From positions 377,929,792 to 377,993,791 of the forward strand of contig NC_053035.3 in the NCBI RefSeq assembly GCF_002575655.3: a stretch of 64,000 bases of DNA, given 5' to 3'. Position 1 is the stretch's first letter, and each line of letters starts with the position of its first letter. The position numbers were made by a program, and so were the translations under genes. This document shows, in pieces, positions 11,238 through 22,235 of the stretch. Origin of the DNA: Aegilops tauschii subsp. strangulata. Taxonomy: Eukaryota; Streptophyta; Magnoliopsida; Poales; Poaceae. The notes below the pieces were generated by a model. That model made no database searches. It was given only the letters and a program-made list of their open reading frames with translations, and was not told the origin of the DNA.

Positions 11238-11315
11238 CTCCCCCATTCCATAATATAAGAGCGTTTTTTACACTACTAGTGTATAAAACGCTCTTATATT
11301 ATGGGACGAAGGGAG
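11238..11315. mobile_element. Stowaway MITE (78 bp)
   Basis: Terminal inverted repeats (CTCCCCCATTCCATAATAT and a close reverse complement ending GGACGAAGGGAG) surround a short ACACTACTAGTGT centre, flanked by TA at 11236-11237 and 11316-11317. It is the same family as 9399-9471 and may add structure downstream of the ERF gene. Confidence 0.92.
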
Positions 11316-12285
11316 TAGCATTTTAGCTTCCTTCACCCTGTTACGACTTGCAACGCTCAAACCATTCCCGAGCTAAGAGTATAGTGCTCATAGCCTCGTA
11401 CAAAAGAGCCAAATACTACAAACAATGTATATATTCAACAACTTTTTAAATGTACTTCATAAAGAGCCAAAACATAATTTTGGTCTGTTTTGCTAATCCT
11501 CGGTTGCTTGAAACTTTCTTTCCCATCTATTGGTTTTGGGTGAAGCTTTCCGAGTCCGACGGGCCTAGACGGCGGTGCCGTAATGGATAGAAGCGCCCCC
11601 GAAGTAGCTCCAGGTCGATGTGGCAACGTCGCCACTGCTGGAGGAGAGTTCGAGGTTTGATAGATGGCCGGGAGCGACGTAAACACATGGGAGGCACCGG
11701 CTCGGGCTAGGCGAGGCAGACAGTTGGGAGATGGTACAGGAGAAGGAGGAAGAATTCACCGGGAAATAGAGAAATAAGATGAACATGAATCGGCTAGAGG
11801 GAGGTAGAGGAAGGATGGCCCTACCATTTATTTCGTATATGTCTCACAGGAGTAGTTTTTTTTTTCAGGCAAGCCATATGTGTCTCCAATTTTTGTCCAT
11901 TTTACCATTCGACCAACGACTTGGCTTTTTCTTTCTGCAACTGTGAATAAACCTTTCTTTATTTTTCTTTGAAAAAGGTCCATGCCAGGACATTATCAGA
12001 TCATTGTAGCGACAAAAACGCGAGGAGATGTTGGTCTAAAACCAAACCTTCCTTCGTTTTCATTTAAAAAGAAAATGAAACTTGATTTTCAACATCAACA
12101 AAGCGAAAGAACGAACATGAACATTACAGTGCTGTGGCGTCCCGTACTCTGGCTTCCAGCACGCGCGCATGTTCAAGTGTTGAACGGCACGGCATCACGG
12201 AACCATCGGCGCACGTCTGAGCTAGCTTTCCCAGTGTTACAGCAACTCTTTTTCTTGAAGGACAAAAGTAAACAAGAAACGACCA
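11316..12285. other. Region downstream of the ERF gene; no further gene seen
   Basis: The part next to 12286 must include the ERF 3' UTR, but no unambiguous polyadenylation signal stands out. Short ORFs at 11435-11786 on the minus strand show no domains. Confidence 0.5.
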
Positions 12286-14144
12286 CTATTGAGGTGGCGG
12301 CGGATACTGGTTCGAACCGGACCACGAACCCGTGGTCGCCGTGTAGGTCCATGCAGTCTCCGCGGGCCACGCCCACTGCGCCGCCTCGCCGTGCTCCGCC
12401 GCCGCAACGCCGTAACCCGAAGCAGATGACGCAGAGGACGGCACGGAGGCCACGGTCACAGTCGACTCCGGGAGCGAGTAGGACCCCGAGGACGAGGCGC
12501 CGCCGCCGCCGTAGTACTGCGGGAACCCGCCACCTCCTGCGCGCAGAAGCATCTGGTACTGCAAGTAGTCCGAGACGGCGCTGGCGGGGTAGGCGGCCGC
12601 CGAGGAGGCCACCGTCGGCGCCGCGCTCGCGGTGGGTGCCGCCGCGGCGGTGAGGCGCGCGTCCTCGGGGAAGTTGAGCTTGGCGCGGCTGCCGCGGAAG
12701 CGGAGCGCCGCCTCGTCGTAGGCGCGCGCGGCGGCCTCGGCGGTCTCGAAGGTGCCGAGCCACACGCGGGCGGCCTTGTGCGGGTCGCGGATCTCCGCGG
12801 CCCACTTGCCCCACGGCCGCTGCCTCACGCCGCGGTACCGCCGCTCCGGCACGCTCGTCTGCTCCGCGGCCGCCGCCTCGCCGCCGCCGCCGCCGTACGT
12901 GTGCGGGTACTGCTCCCCCATGGCCGCGCTCTGCTGCACGTCCGGGCTCCGCTCCTGTCCTGCCGAGCAAGAAGAAAGAAGATGATGGTCTATATAAGCG
13001 CGAGAGGCCAGCACGCACCATTTGACTGTATGAAAGGGCGGCTGACTATACGGTTATACGTACGTACACTGGTACATATCTGTTTGTTTTCCATATATCT
13101 AGTGAGAGATGCGCTCATCTGTGTCGACCGGCTGCGTGCACGTGGAGTGCGTTCCTACCGCTCATGTGCTGGTATACATTGGGGAGGTTGGTGTATTTGT
13201 TGTGTTGCACGAGTGCATTGAACAAACCATATAGTTTGGTATTCCCTCATTTTTCTCTCTTTTTCTTCTTCTTTCTATTTAGATTTTTTAGCTCAGTTAA
13301 ATGATATAACATATAAAAAGAAAATGTGAAACGAAAAGAAAATTTTGCATGAATCTCTATGCAAGATGACAGGAATGTAGTATCAACTGAGACATAACGA
13401 AATCTCAGTCTACCGAGACTTGTCAAAAGTAGACAGAAGAAAAGGCAATTTTTGCGGTCAATAACGGTCGTTGCGTGCAGTGCATGCATGGCAGTGGTTC
13501 TGACGTAGCACTCCGTCTTTTCTTTGTTTATCATGGAACTGACGTGGCACTCCTCTCGTTGCAAGCAAAGGGATCCCATGGAACACGCCAGAACACTTAT
13601 ACTAGGGGGCACGTCACAAACAGTTTGATTAACCACCAGCACCAGCTTTAGGTCCGCACGACTAACACATGCATGCCGAACGTTTCACAATTATAAACAC
13701 AAACTTGACGGAAAAAACAAAGAAACCAAAGGAAAAAAGAGGCAAAAGCGTTACTAGTGTAGGAACGTGGTGACACCGACCTGCAAGCGCAAACATTCTC
13801 CTCCCACAATAAACAACGAGCGGCCGCAATGAGTCTCAATCCTCACCTGCTGCGAGCTGATCCGGTGTCGGCGCGGCGGGATAGTAGCCTCCCTGCGGAT
13901 GCACGTAGCCCCCCATTGCAGGGCGGTCCTCCCAGCCGTCGTCGGCCCAGCGGCCGTCGCCGCCGGACACGACCCTCGCGAGCGCCGACACCATCGTCGA
14001 CATCTCCTGCGCCTGGTACTCCCCGGACAGCACCGAGCCTCCCGCCGCCTCCCCGCATCCACCATCCTGCTCCCGGCCCGCCATCCCGCACCACGCTCGC
14101 GAGCCCGGTAATGCCGCCACCGCCGCCGCCGCTGCTGCCAGCAT
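12286..14144 (-). CDS. AP2/ERF transcription factor, ABR1/ERF110-113 type (ERF group X-like), two exons
   Basis: Model: exon 1 14144-13847, intron 13846-12960, exon 2 12959-12286; 323 residues. Exon 1 ends AG before GTGAGG and exon 2 follows CTCGGCAG. The single base left over from exon 1 joins two bases of exon 2 to make one Gly codon, so phase matches exactly. The protein starts with an Ala-rich stretch, carries MVSALARVV at residues 51-59 (a motif of ABR1/RAP2.6L-type ERFs), a Gly-rich linker, and one complete AP2 domain at about 140-198 ([19 protein letters not shown] ... AKLNFPE). Ala and Asp at the ERF-diagnostic positions (WAAEIRD) point to GCC-box rather than DRE binding. The C-terminus is Ser/Gly/Tyr-rich and probably regulatory. 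A nuclear stress or wound/ABA-responsive regulator is inferred from the family. Alternative in-frame starts are Met21 and Met48. No frameshifts or stops, so it is likely functional. Confidence 0.9.
12960..13846 (-). other. Intron of the ERF gene (887 bp)
   Basis: The intron has GT at 13846-13845 and AG at 12961-12960. It is AT-richer than both exons. Several short ORFs inside are incidental. A TATA-like TTATATAG at 12998-12991 falls just upstream of the acceptor and could be mistaken for a promoter of an exon-2-only gene starting at 12921. Confidence 0.85.
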
Positions 14145-14840
14145 GCAGCACGCGATCGTTCGAGTGGCTCGCTAGCTCGCTAACTACTTCGAGCTCAGAA
14201 CACTCTCAGCTTGGATCCACTAGGCAGCTAGCTAGTTCGAGTTCAAGTTCACGAGGGGGACTGGCCGCTACATATACACGCACACAGGCATGAGATCAGA
14301 GATGGAGGATGAGTACTCGAGTAGACGAGGCGAAGAAGAAGATGTAATGCGGCTCGCTCGAGCGAGAGGTACGCGCGGTGGCCACGCTGAGCTAGAGCGA
14401 GCTGAGCACTAGCTAGCTGAGCTAAGCGGGTAGAGCCGCCAAAAAAAGGCGTGGTTCAGATTTGGACCGAGTCTCGCGCTGACCACGTACTGTCCCTTCA
14501 GAGCAAGTGGGCGACGATCGACGACCCATCAGACGGCCGGTGATGAGATCTGGCGAGCGAGAGAGAGAGCGCAAACGTGCATTATTTTAGCAGCCGGCGT
14601 ACGTTAGGCAGACTTGGCGATCGGAGACCGATGGATGATGGATGGACGCATTGTTTCAGCCGCATGCGTGTGTACGCATCAGTATTTTTTTTTGTCGGCC
14701 TGACTATCTGTACTGTACAGCAAGTCAAACTGGTCATCATGCATGCGGATACGAACTGAGACAGTTTAGCCTAAAAAGTCTTATATTTTGATAAAGAGAT
14801 AGTAATAGAGTACGTGTACTGTATTTTGCTGGATCATTAG
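14145..14840 (-). promoter_or_regulatory. Upstream region of the ERF gene
   Basis: On the minus strand a TATA-like GTATATG sits at 14277-14271, about 130 bp before the ATG, with CT-rich runs further upstream (about 14345-14330). The upstream limit is set by the target duplication of the LTR element at 14836. No clear cis-element cluster was established by eye. Confidence 0.4.
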
Positions 14841-14924
14841 AGCTGAGTACCATGATTGTATTAGGAAATATAGGATAAATTAGGAAGTATTCTTACTTGT
14901 CTTGTACTTCAAGTAAATCATGTA

Positions 14925-14968
<44 letters not shown>

Positions 14969-15026
14969 TACGAGGCTCAAGCAATATAACAAAATATTCC
15001 ACCAAACCTCTCTCTCCCTTCTAACA
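14841..15026 (+). repeat. 5' LTR of the TRIM/LARD-like element
   Basis: 186 bp; ends TTCTAACA. The first bases (AGCTGAGTA) are mutated relative to the right LTR (TGTTGAGTA). It contains an expanded TA microsatellite at about 14928-14965 (roughly 18 repeats), where the right LTR has only about four to five. Confidence 0.88.
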
Positions 15027-15739
15027 TGGTATCAGCCTAATCACGATCCAAACCCTAGCCGCCGCCGCTTCCGCACCCGCGCGCCGCCCCTGGGGCAGTC
15101 GGCCTCCATGACCGCTGCTGGGGGCCGCGTCGTCCGTACCTAGGGTTCGTCCTCCGGCCGTGTTGGCCGGCTGCCCTAGAGAGTCTTTTTCCCGAGCCCT
15201 TGCTCAGGGTTTTTTTGCTCTCTCGCCGGTCGTTTTGATCGGCGTTTTTTTCTTGGTTTTCCGATCTAATTTTGATTGGTTTGCGTCGCCCGCCGCCGCC
15301 GTCGACCCCGTGCGCCTCTACTCCGACCCCGGCGCGACCAGCCGGCCTCTCCTTCGACCCGGCGGCCACGCGCGCCGCGGCGGCCTGTCCGGTCCAGCCG
15401 CCGTCCGCGCGTCGGTCCGCCCGTCGCCCTGTGTCGGCCGTCACCGCCCTGCTCCGACCGGAACACCTGCATCACCCCGACCTGGCGGCCTCGCGCCATG
15501 CAGCGGCCAATCATAGCAGCCCTGCCGCCTGCCGTCGCCGGCCTCATCGCGGACTCTGCCGCCACCCCGCCTCCACCGAGCGGCGTCCTCGACCTCGCGC
15601 GCGATCGGCTTGATCACCCGCTCGCCGCCGCGATCCGCCTCATCTACGCCGCGTGACCGACCTGGCCCGTTGGTTACGCGCGCGGTCCCGTGAAGATCGT
15701 CCCCGAGTTCAGCGTGCCCCTCCACCGATCGAGCAACGG

Positions 15740-16050
15740 GCTGCCGCTGCGTCGCCCCGTCGGGCCGCAGCGCCGCCGCCCCGTGGTTCTCCTCGCGGCT
15801 GCATCGACTCGTGCGTCGCCGTTGCGTCGCCCCTACGGGCCGTAGTGCCGCGATACATGGTCTTTGCCGCCGCCCGAGGCCGTCCCCGTGGCTGCACCGA
15901 CTCGCGCGCCGCCGTTGCGTCGCCCCTTCGGGCCGCAGCGCCACGGCCCGCGGCCCCAGTCGCCGCCCCGAGGTCTTCCCGCCGTCGCCCCGACTTGCCC
16001 GCCGCCACTGCGTCGCACCTTCGGGCCGTAGCGTCGTGGCCCGCGGTCCA
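15740..16050. repeat. GC-rich degenerate tandem repeats inside the TRIM/LARD-like element
   Basis: The phrase GCGTCGCCCCTTCGGGCCG recurs at irregular 80-95 bp spacing (four copies), creating Ala/Arg/Pro-rich open frames in both directions. Confidence 0.7.
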
Positions 16051-16465
16051 CTCTGCTGTCACCGCGCGTCGACCTCCCGTGGTATGCGCCGCGCCGTCTC
16101 CCTTGGAGCGGGAACGCCACCGTCCGCGCCGGTCTTCGTCACGCTGTCAGGGTTCTTCGCCTACTTCGAGCACCGCCGCCGCGCTCCTAACCTAGCCGCC
16201 GCTGCCGCCGTAAGGCCGCCACCGCCGCTCTTCTTTGGCCGCCGTCGCCGCTACCCCCGTAGCCGCCGCCGCCCATCCACCTCCTTCGTCTTCGTCCTGC
16301 ACCAGCCCGTCACCAGCGTCGCCGTCATCTACCCCAACCATTTCGTCTACTCCGACAACCGCGGGCGACATCGGCCCCGCGCCGATTGGCGCCGCAACCG
16401 TCGTCGAGTTCTTCTCTGCTGGCCCCTCCGACTTCTCCGACATGGCGTACAGCTCGTGCAAGTCT

Positions 16466-16668
16466 CTCATCTACGCATGCCCGGTGCTAGCAACACCGAT
16501 GCGTGCCTTCGTCCACGACGTGTCCCCGGGCCTGGCAAGCCTGGTGCGGCGCTTCGTCAACTTCGTCTTCGTCCGTCTACGCATGCCCGGTGCTGGCAAC
16601 ACCGGTGCGTGCCTTCGTCTACGATGTGTCCCCGGGCTTGGCAAACCCGTCGCGACGCGTCGTCAACA
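16466..16668. repeat. Two copies of a ~110-bp unit inside the TRIM/LARD-like element
   Basis: CTACGCATGCCCGGTGCT ... GTGTCCCCGGGC appears twice, about 110 bp apart, with few differences. Confidence 0.8.
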
Positions 16669-17025
16669 ACAACTTCTTCCCGGCGCACCACTACTTCGAC
16701 ACCACTACGCCCATGCTAACTCGGCGCCTCCTTGCGCCCGCGGCTCCACGGCGACTTCCTCGACACTGGCTACCCCGACTCGACATCGACCACGGCATTC
16801 TTTGCACGGCTACCTCGACCACGGCTACACCACCCTACGCTCTCGGCTACATCGACATCGGCACAAAGGGCTACCGCCTTGCTTGAGCAACCTCGTCGGT
16901 TTTCACTCCAGCCACGACTTCCGCGATGCGTCGACCGTTACGACTGTGGGGGGTGTCCGTCGGCTTGCCTTCGGATTCTTCTCCAGTCTCACCGTCTGCG
17001 TCGCTGCCGTTGTGACTGCGGGGGA

Positions 17026-17183
17026 TGTTGAGTAACGTGATTGTATTAGAAAACATAGGATAAACTAGGAAGTATTCTGGCTTGTCTTGTATTCCAAGTA
17101 GATAATGTACTCCTATATATATGCCTACGAGGCTCAAGCAATATAACAAAATATTCCACCAAACCTCTCTCTCCCTTCTAACC
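17026..17183 (+). repeat. 3' LTR of the TRIM/LARD-like element
   Basis: 158 bp, TGTTGAGTAACGTGATTG to TTCTAACC. It differs from the 5' LTR by scattered substitutions and by the TA microsatellite length. Confidence 0.9.
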
Positions 17184-17188
17184 ATTAG

Positions 17189-17643
17189 GGCTACGGATTT
17201 CGATAGACATGACTACATACATACCATGCAAAAAAAAAGAGACATGACTACATGCATGCATACATGAGGGCGGGCGCGTGGCCTACGGCTGGCCACTTGC
17301 TAGACGCCCTACCCTACATCCCGTCGGAGTGACGTGGTCCTGGTCCAGGCGTGCGTGCGTTCGTGCATGCACCCGAGGTTTCCACGCCTATGGGTCAAGC
17401 TCGCCCCGGCGAGGTGAAGTTCCATCTCCTCCTTCTTCCTTCTTCATGTGGCACGGACAAATCTTCTCCGGCCGCCCCGCGATGGAAGTAAGTTCGACAT
17501 TTGGTGTGCCGACGTCCAGATTCGGCTCTCCTCGAGGCGAGTCGACGTGTTGTTCCAACGTTTTTCCACGTCGTTCGTTCGTTCTACTCTTTCCTGGTCG
17601 ATCCGGCACGCGCGCGCGCACGTGCGCCTACTCGTGTTAATCT
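17189..17643. other. Intergenic, no gene seen
   Basis: Only short ORFs without recognisable domains, none with splice-supported structure. Confidence 0.5.
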
Positions 17644-18570
17644 GGCACGCGCCGCCTAGAATGTTCTGCGATGCGAGAGAGACTATGAATGGACCTCCGA
17701 ATGATCGACGTCAAGCTCCGGTAAATAATGAGTAGCTCCACACACTTTTTTTCCGAAAAGAATCAGATCTATTATACGAATTCACGAAGTAAAAATACCT
17801 CAAACATAATAAAAATTACATCGAGATCCATGAACCACCGAACGATCATTGATGTCGTAAGAACGAGCCGCTGTCGCCGCTCCCATACCGGAGCCCGCCT
17901 GACCTTGTCAATGATAGTCCGGAAGTCTTCGTGGACGTGCTCCTAAGGACCAGCACCCTGCAGCTGCAGTCGTCGCCTTTGAATCCTTGAATTAGTCTGA
18001 ATAACCGGACACAAATATGAGCTGGCGGGAATCTACGTCGAAACTCCGTCTAATCGGGCCTAACAGACGAACTTGATAAGGATCGAGGCCCGAAAGACTA
18101 ACTCGAAGAAGTAGCGTGTCGTCATCCATCCAAACGTCACCCCTACGAAAACTGGAACCCAACATATCTGTTAGCGGGAGTCGAGACACCAATATTCTCC
18201 TACCCGTCATCGGCTGCCGGACTGGCAGGTGGAGGGGACGCAAATCCACGGGCTTGCCGACGAGATCGATGGGTGGAAGGATTTCCCAAATTGTCTTGGG
18301 AGAGAGGAAAGACGTGAGTAGCTCAACATACTCGTTGTCCTTTTTTCTTCCTTTTATGCGAATAACACAGTCACACAGTCGCCGCCTGGAATGTTCTGGT
18401 AAATAATTTGGCACGCGCCGCCGGGAAGTGGAATGTTCTGCGAGAGACTATGAATGGACTACCGATCCACGTCAACCTCTGGTAAATACTGTAATTATTA
18501 GCGGCTCAACGCAGTCGCTGTCTTTTTTATTTTTTGGCGAATAACACAGTCACACAGTCGCTGTCTCGCT
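17644..18570. repeat. Tandem duplication (~190-bp unit) split by a retroposon
   Basis: The unit contains GGCACGCGCCGCC, AATGTTCTGCGA, GACTATGAATGGAC, CGGTAAATA-like text and GAATAACACAGTCACACAGT. Copy one is 17644-17745 continuing at 18332-18410; copy two is 18411-18570. The retroposon at 17746-18314 entered copy one after the duplication formed. Confidence 0.8.
17746..18314 (-). mobile_element. Non-LTR retroposon, copy 1 of a two-copy family in this window
   Basis: The left edge is a T run (poly(A) tail of a minus-strand insert). Flanks TGAGTAGCTC-ACA-AC at 17729-17745 and 18315-18331 match over 17 bp with two differences, a target-site duplication. Its minus strand shares the string ATCGATGTAATTTTTATTAT-like 3' end and upstream GC-rich text with the plus-strand copy at 19241-19884. 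No RT motif is visible. Confidence 0.8.
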
Positions 18571-19134
18571 GAAATAATATGGAAATACGGGTAGCTGGGC
18601 TTTTGTGGTTTAACTGATCGTCCGTACTGCCAGTCGGCCCCTAATAACTTATTAACTGCTTGTACTGCAGCGGTGGTCGGTGGTGGGCTGGTCCTCTCCG
18701 GTCAACACACACTGTTGCATGGCACATTTTCATTTTAGGAATATATAATGGCGAGTTGCCAAAGGCGCGTGCGTTCCTGATTCCAGATCCGATCCCATCG
18801 ATCCGACAATGAGGTTGACCTAGCAGGCCAACAGCAGACATCCATGCCACTCAGGAACTCGTGTCAGATCGCATCACAGTAAACAAAGCATATTACGGTA
18901 CTCCCATTTGTCTGCAAATGTAGATTATTTTGAAGCTTTCTCTTCGTGCCCAACGCAGAATGTTGACTGCTACTTTCGAAGATAGCGTCTCCATCTTTTT
19001 ATATTTTCCATTTACTCATGCGATGGTTTGAATTGAGACCGTTCATCTGAACTAGACCAACCATTGGATCTGCGTCAGGCAATATGTTTTTTTATCTTCA
19101 TCTTTACATGGCAATGCTAATTTGAAAATTTTAA
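18571..19134. other. Intergenic, no gene seen
   Basis: AT-rich, only short unsupported ORFs. Confidence 0.5.
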
Positions 19135-20249
19135 GAGCAACTCTAGCAGACTCGCTATATCTGCTTGATCAAAATATCCGAAGATCACATGTTTTTTTTT
19201 ACAACTATTATGGCAATTTTGGTAACAAAAAACACCCTCTGCCTCCAAAAAGCACTTTGGCCACGGTTTTCCTAGCCAGCCGCCGCCTTCAAAAAGCTAG
19301 GGTTCTCTGCCTTCCGCCAGCGTCGGCGCCGGTCCGTCCCGTCTCCGGTGGCCTTAGGGTCATGGAGACGGAGTGGATCTCGGCTCTTACCGGTGGGAGG
19401 GCTCCGTTTTTAGATTTTTTTTCGAGTTTTGTTAGGGTTTGTGTCCTGCCCAGGAAGGTGAGACGGCGGCGGCTCCCTGAAGATGGAATAAAGGTCTCCC
19501 CGCCCAGCCCCCGTTCTAGTGATGCGTCTAGCATCATCAGTGGGCGTGTGGAGGCGTGTCTCCGGCGTATCTATCTTTGGTGGATTTGCTCGGATCTGTT
19601 CGTCGTTCGTCTTCGTTCGTGTTTTTTCAGGTTGGATCCTTTGATCTACACTCTTCATCTGCGGCGGTTGCTGTTCTGGTACGTTGGTTCCTGTCTACTA
19701 CAACAACGTTTGCCCGGCTCCGGCGAGGGAGGGGCGATGACAGCGGCGCGCCTTCGGCTCGCTTCAGCGCTCGTAGTCGTCGCTAGGTGGTCTACGGATC
19801 TTGATGTAATTTTTATTATTTCTAGTGTTCGTTGTACTACCATGATTGAAGATGAATAGATTAAAAGTTTTCCCCGCAAAAAAACACACTCTATCAGAGC
19901 CGTCAAATGCCTTCAGATAGCCATAATTTATAAAGTACCCTACATATCTGACCTTTCATTCACCATATATGGCGTCTGAGGGCTGCCTTTGGAGCGCACT
20001 CCATAAGACAATAATGTGTAAACTACATGTGGCGTGACCGTTTCAAAAAAAACATGTGGCATGAAGAAAACTTTAGAGAGGTTGAGAAAAAAATGGATGT
20101 CCCATTGACAAGTGGATCCCACGATTATGAAGACAATAAATATGAAGACTTTGAGTTTGCCAGGTTTCTCTGCAGCCTCCATAATTTTTTGAAGTGCATT
20201 TCAAATGGTTATAGAGGTTGTCTTTTTGGCGACTCCGCTAGAGTTGCTT
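19135..20249. mobile_element. TIR element (Harbinger/MITE-like) carrying a nested retroposon
   Basis: Inverted termini GAGCAACTCTAGCAGACTCGC (left) and its near reverse complement GCGACTCCGCTAGAGTTGCT (right) bracket the segment. Excluding the retroposon at 19241-19884 the element is about 460 bp, a size typical of non-autonomous elements. The right terminus and flank have decayed, so the target duplication is not certain. Confidence 0.7.
19241..19884 (+). mobile_element. Non-LTR retroposon, copy 2 (plus strand)
   Basis: The 3' end reads GATGTAATTTTTATTATTTC and later a poly(A)-like CGCAAAAAAA. Flanks AAAAAACACCCTCT (19227-19240) and AAAAAACACACTCT (19879-19892) match at 13 of 14 positions. 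The interior shows no protein domain; the ORF over most of it is unsupported. Confidence 0.8.
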
Positions 20250-21429
20250 TGACAGCATGAGTATGTGTAGCACCGATGAGGGTGCCAAGGGTAGACATCT
20301 CATACCGTGTCTAAACTAGTAAAAATCTTCAATGTGTAATACCTCTCTCAAAACCAAACTTAGCCACCCTCTTATAATGGCTAATCTGCTAGTACCGCTG
20401 CTAGCTTAGCCTAGCACCTGAATATGAGCACATCGCTCATGCTCTAATGCTATCATGTTTTTTCAATGAAATACAAGGGTATTTCTATTATTTGGAGTTT
20501 GTTACATGGTCTCCGGTCCTTTTCCCTGCGGGGACAAAGGTCTTCAATCCAACTGAGGCTGCAACTCTTTTGAATATCTTGATACATTCCAAGTAACCAT
20601 TCAACTGCATTTATCATTATTCCATAGCAACACATAGGCTCCTAGTAGTAGCAAGAGAAACTGATATCAAAATGTAGAAGAAAATTGGAAAAAAAGGAAA
20701 ACAGGAAAGCTTTTGCAAGACACAACCAATATCATTATTTTCATCCCACACGAAACCGGCAAGCGGATTCCTATCTAAGGAAATTTCCATGGCTCAACTC
20801 TATGATCCATGTTTTTTCTTAGGATTACTATCCTTTGCACACACACCCATCCCCCCTCGAAAATTTATTTGTCGTCGAGGATCCTTCTTTTAGTTATGGG
20901 TGTGGTGCTGTGTGAGTTGAGGCTATCCTCTAATGGCGGCCTTGCGCATCCCTCTGGGTGCATCGTTAGACATGTAGACATGCAAACCCAGATTAACCAT
21001 AGGCTTGTAACTTTTTCTTCAGGGCGAATGAGGAAGCTAGGACATCCAGGTCACAAACCCACTCGAGTCACTGTATGGTTTAACTATCAATCTATCAAAT
21101 GGGCCCGCTTGCAGCGATTACGCCATCTATTTCTGATCAAGCGTAATAAAATACTAGAAGGGTTAGGCGTGCTTCACTGCGCCGTTGGGGTTGTTGGGAT
21201 TTCACAAAGATAAAATTGGTTTGGCGCGTGAGGAAGATGATGAAGTGTGTTTTCTTTTTTTATAATGAGGTGTTTTAGAGGGCTTTCTTGACGGTGTGAT
21301 TATGTGTTATCTTCTACTCAACAAATACTTATATGGGAAGCTTTTTGCGTTGGTGGCCTCATGTACTACATTGGTGCTACAGTGTCGCATGTTTCTTTTT
21401 TTTTTGCGGAGAGCTATAGTGTCACATGT
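20250..21429. other. Intergenic, no recognisable gene
   Basis: A 134-codon plus-strand reading ends at 21213 and a 60-codon minus-strand reading spans 20453-20635. Neither shows a domain, codon-bias signal or splice structure that I can defend. Confidence 0.45.
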
Positions 21430-22235
21430 TGACACTTATTTTTTAGAAGGTGAGAGGGTGCATATGTCCGATGTGTTTTTATAGCCCGTTTGTTGCCGAT
21501 TAATTTGAGAAATCATTGACCCAGTTAAAATAGTGAGTCAATTTCAAAATTGAATACCTTAACTGAATGAGAGAGCTCATTGAGAGATAGTTGACCCGGT
21601 CAAAATCATGAACCAAATTCAAAGTTGAACATCTCACTTGAAGGGGATGGCTAAAAAATTAGGAAGTATAGTGAATTAGATGATTGAGGGAAAAATAGGT
21701 GTATGAGGACTGGTGTTTTTTAAGTGGTGAGAGGGTTCACGGTGCTGATGTGTTTTTATAGCCTGGCTGCTGTCGATTAATTTGAGAAATTGTTGACCTA
21801 GTCAAAACCGTGAATCAAATAGAAAACGATTACCCTAACTGAATGAGATAGATCCTTGAGAAATCGTTCACCCGGTCAAAATCATGAACCAAATTCAAGA
21901 TTGAACATCTCACTTGAATGGGATGACTAAAAAATTAGGGAGTATAGTGAATTAGATGATTCAGAGAAAATAGGTGTATGAGGACTGAGATTTTTTAAGT
22001 GGTGAGAGGGTGCACAGTGCTGATGTGTTTTTATAGCCTTGTTGCCGTCGATTAATTTGAAAATCGTTGACCTAGTCAAAATCATGAATCAAATAGAAAA
22101 CGATTACCCTAACTGAATGAGAGAGATCCTTGAGAAATCGTTGGCCCAGTCAAAATCATGAACCAAATTCAAATGTAAAATCCCAATTGAATGGGAGGGC
22201 TCTAAAAATTAGGGAGCTATTATAGATGACTAGTA
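21430..22235. repeat. 276-bp tandem repeat, about three copies
   Basis: The marker ATGTGTTTTTATAGCC occurs at 21471, 21748 and 22023 (periods 277 and 275). Each unit holds two diverged copies of a ~70-bp sub-unit containing GAGAAATCGTTGACC and CAAAATCATGAACCAAATTC, so the array has a two-level structure. Non-coding. Confidence 0.88.

Larger units (their letters stand above)
14841..17183 (+). mobile_element. Complete non-autonomous LTR element (TRIM/LARD-like, copia-type PBS), 2343 bp
   Basis: Short LTRs (14841-15026 and 17026-17183) flank a GC-rich interior and are themselves flanked by ATTAG (14836-14840 and 17184-17188). A primer-binding site TGGTATCAG starts directly after the left LTR, as in copia elements primed by initiator tRNA-Met, and GCGGGGGA precedes the right LTR as polypurine tract. 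The interior carries no RT, integrase or protease motif. It has long Ala/Arg/Pro-rich readings in several frames caused by about 80-95 bp GC-rich repeats. It inserted about 0.7 kb upstream of the ERF start codon. Confidence 0.9.

Noticed and set aside
12991..12998. TATA-like TTATATAG on the minus strand as promoter of a single-exon ERF gene starting at 12921
   Set aside because: It lies within the predicted intron, just before the splice acceptor; the phase-perfect junction with exon 1 at 13847 explains the N-terminal motif better.
12173..13021. 282-codon minus-strand ORF overlapping the ERF exon
   Set aside because: It is a shadow frame of the GC-rich AP2 exon with Arg/Gly-rich low-complexity translation and no domain.
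15160..16719. Several long plus- and minus-strand ORFs between 15160 and 16719
   Set aside because: They are open in many frames because of GC-rich repeats inside the TRIM/LARD-like element; no protein family is recognisable.
19122..19859. 245-codon plus-strand ORF
   Set aside because: It crosses the boundary between the outer TIR element and the retroposon at 19241, so it cannot be an ancestral gene.
20809..21213. 134-codon plus-strand ORF as a host gene
   Set aside because: No domain, no clear start context, no splice structure and AT-rich surroundings; kept as unassigned intergenic sequence.
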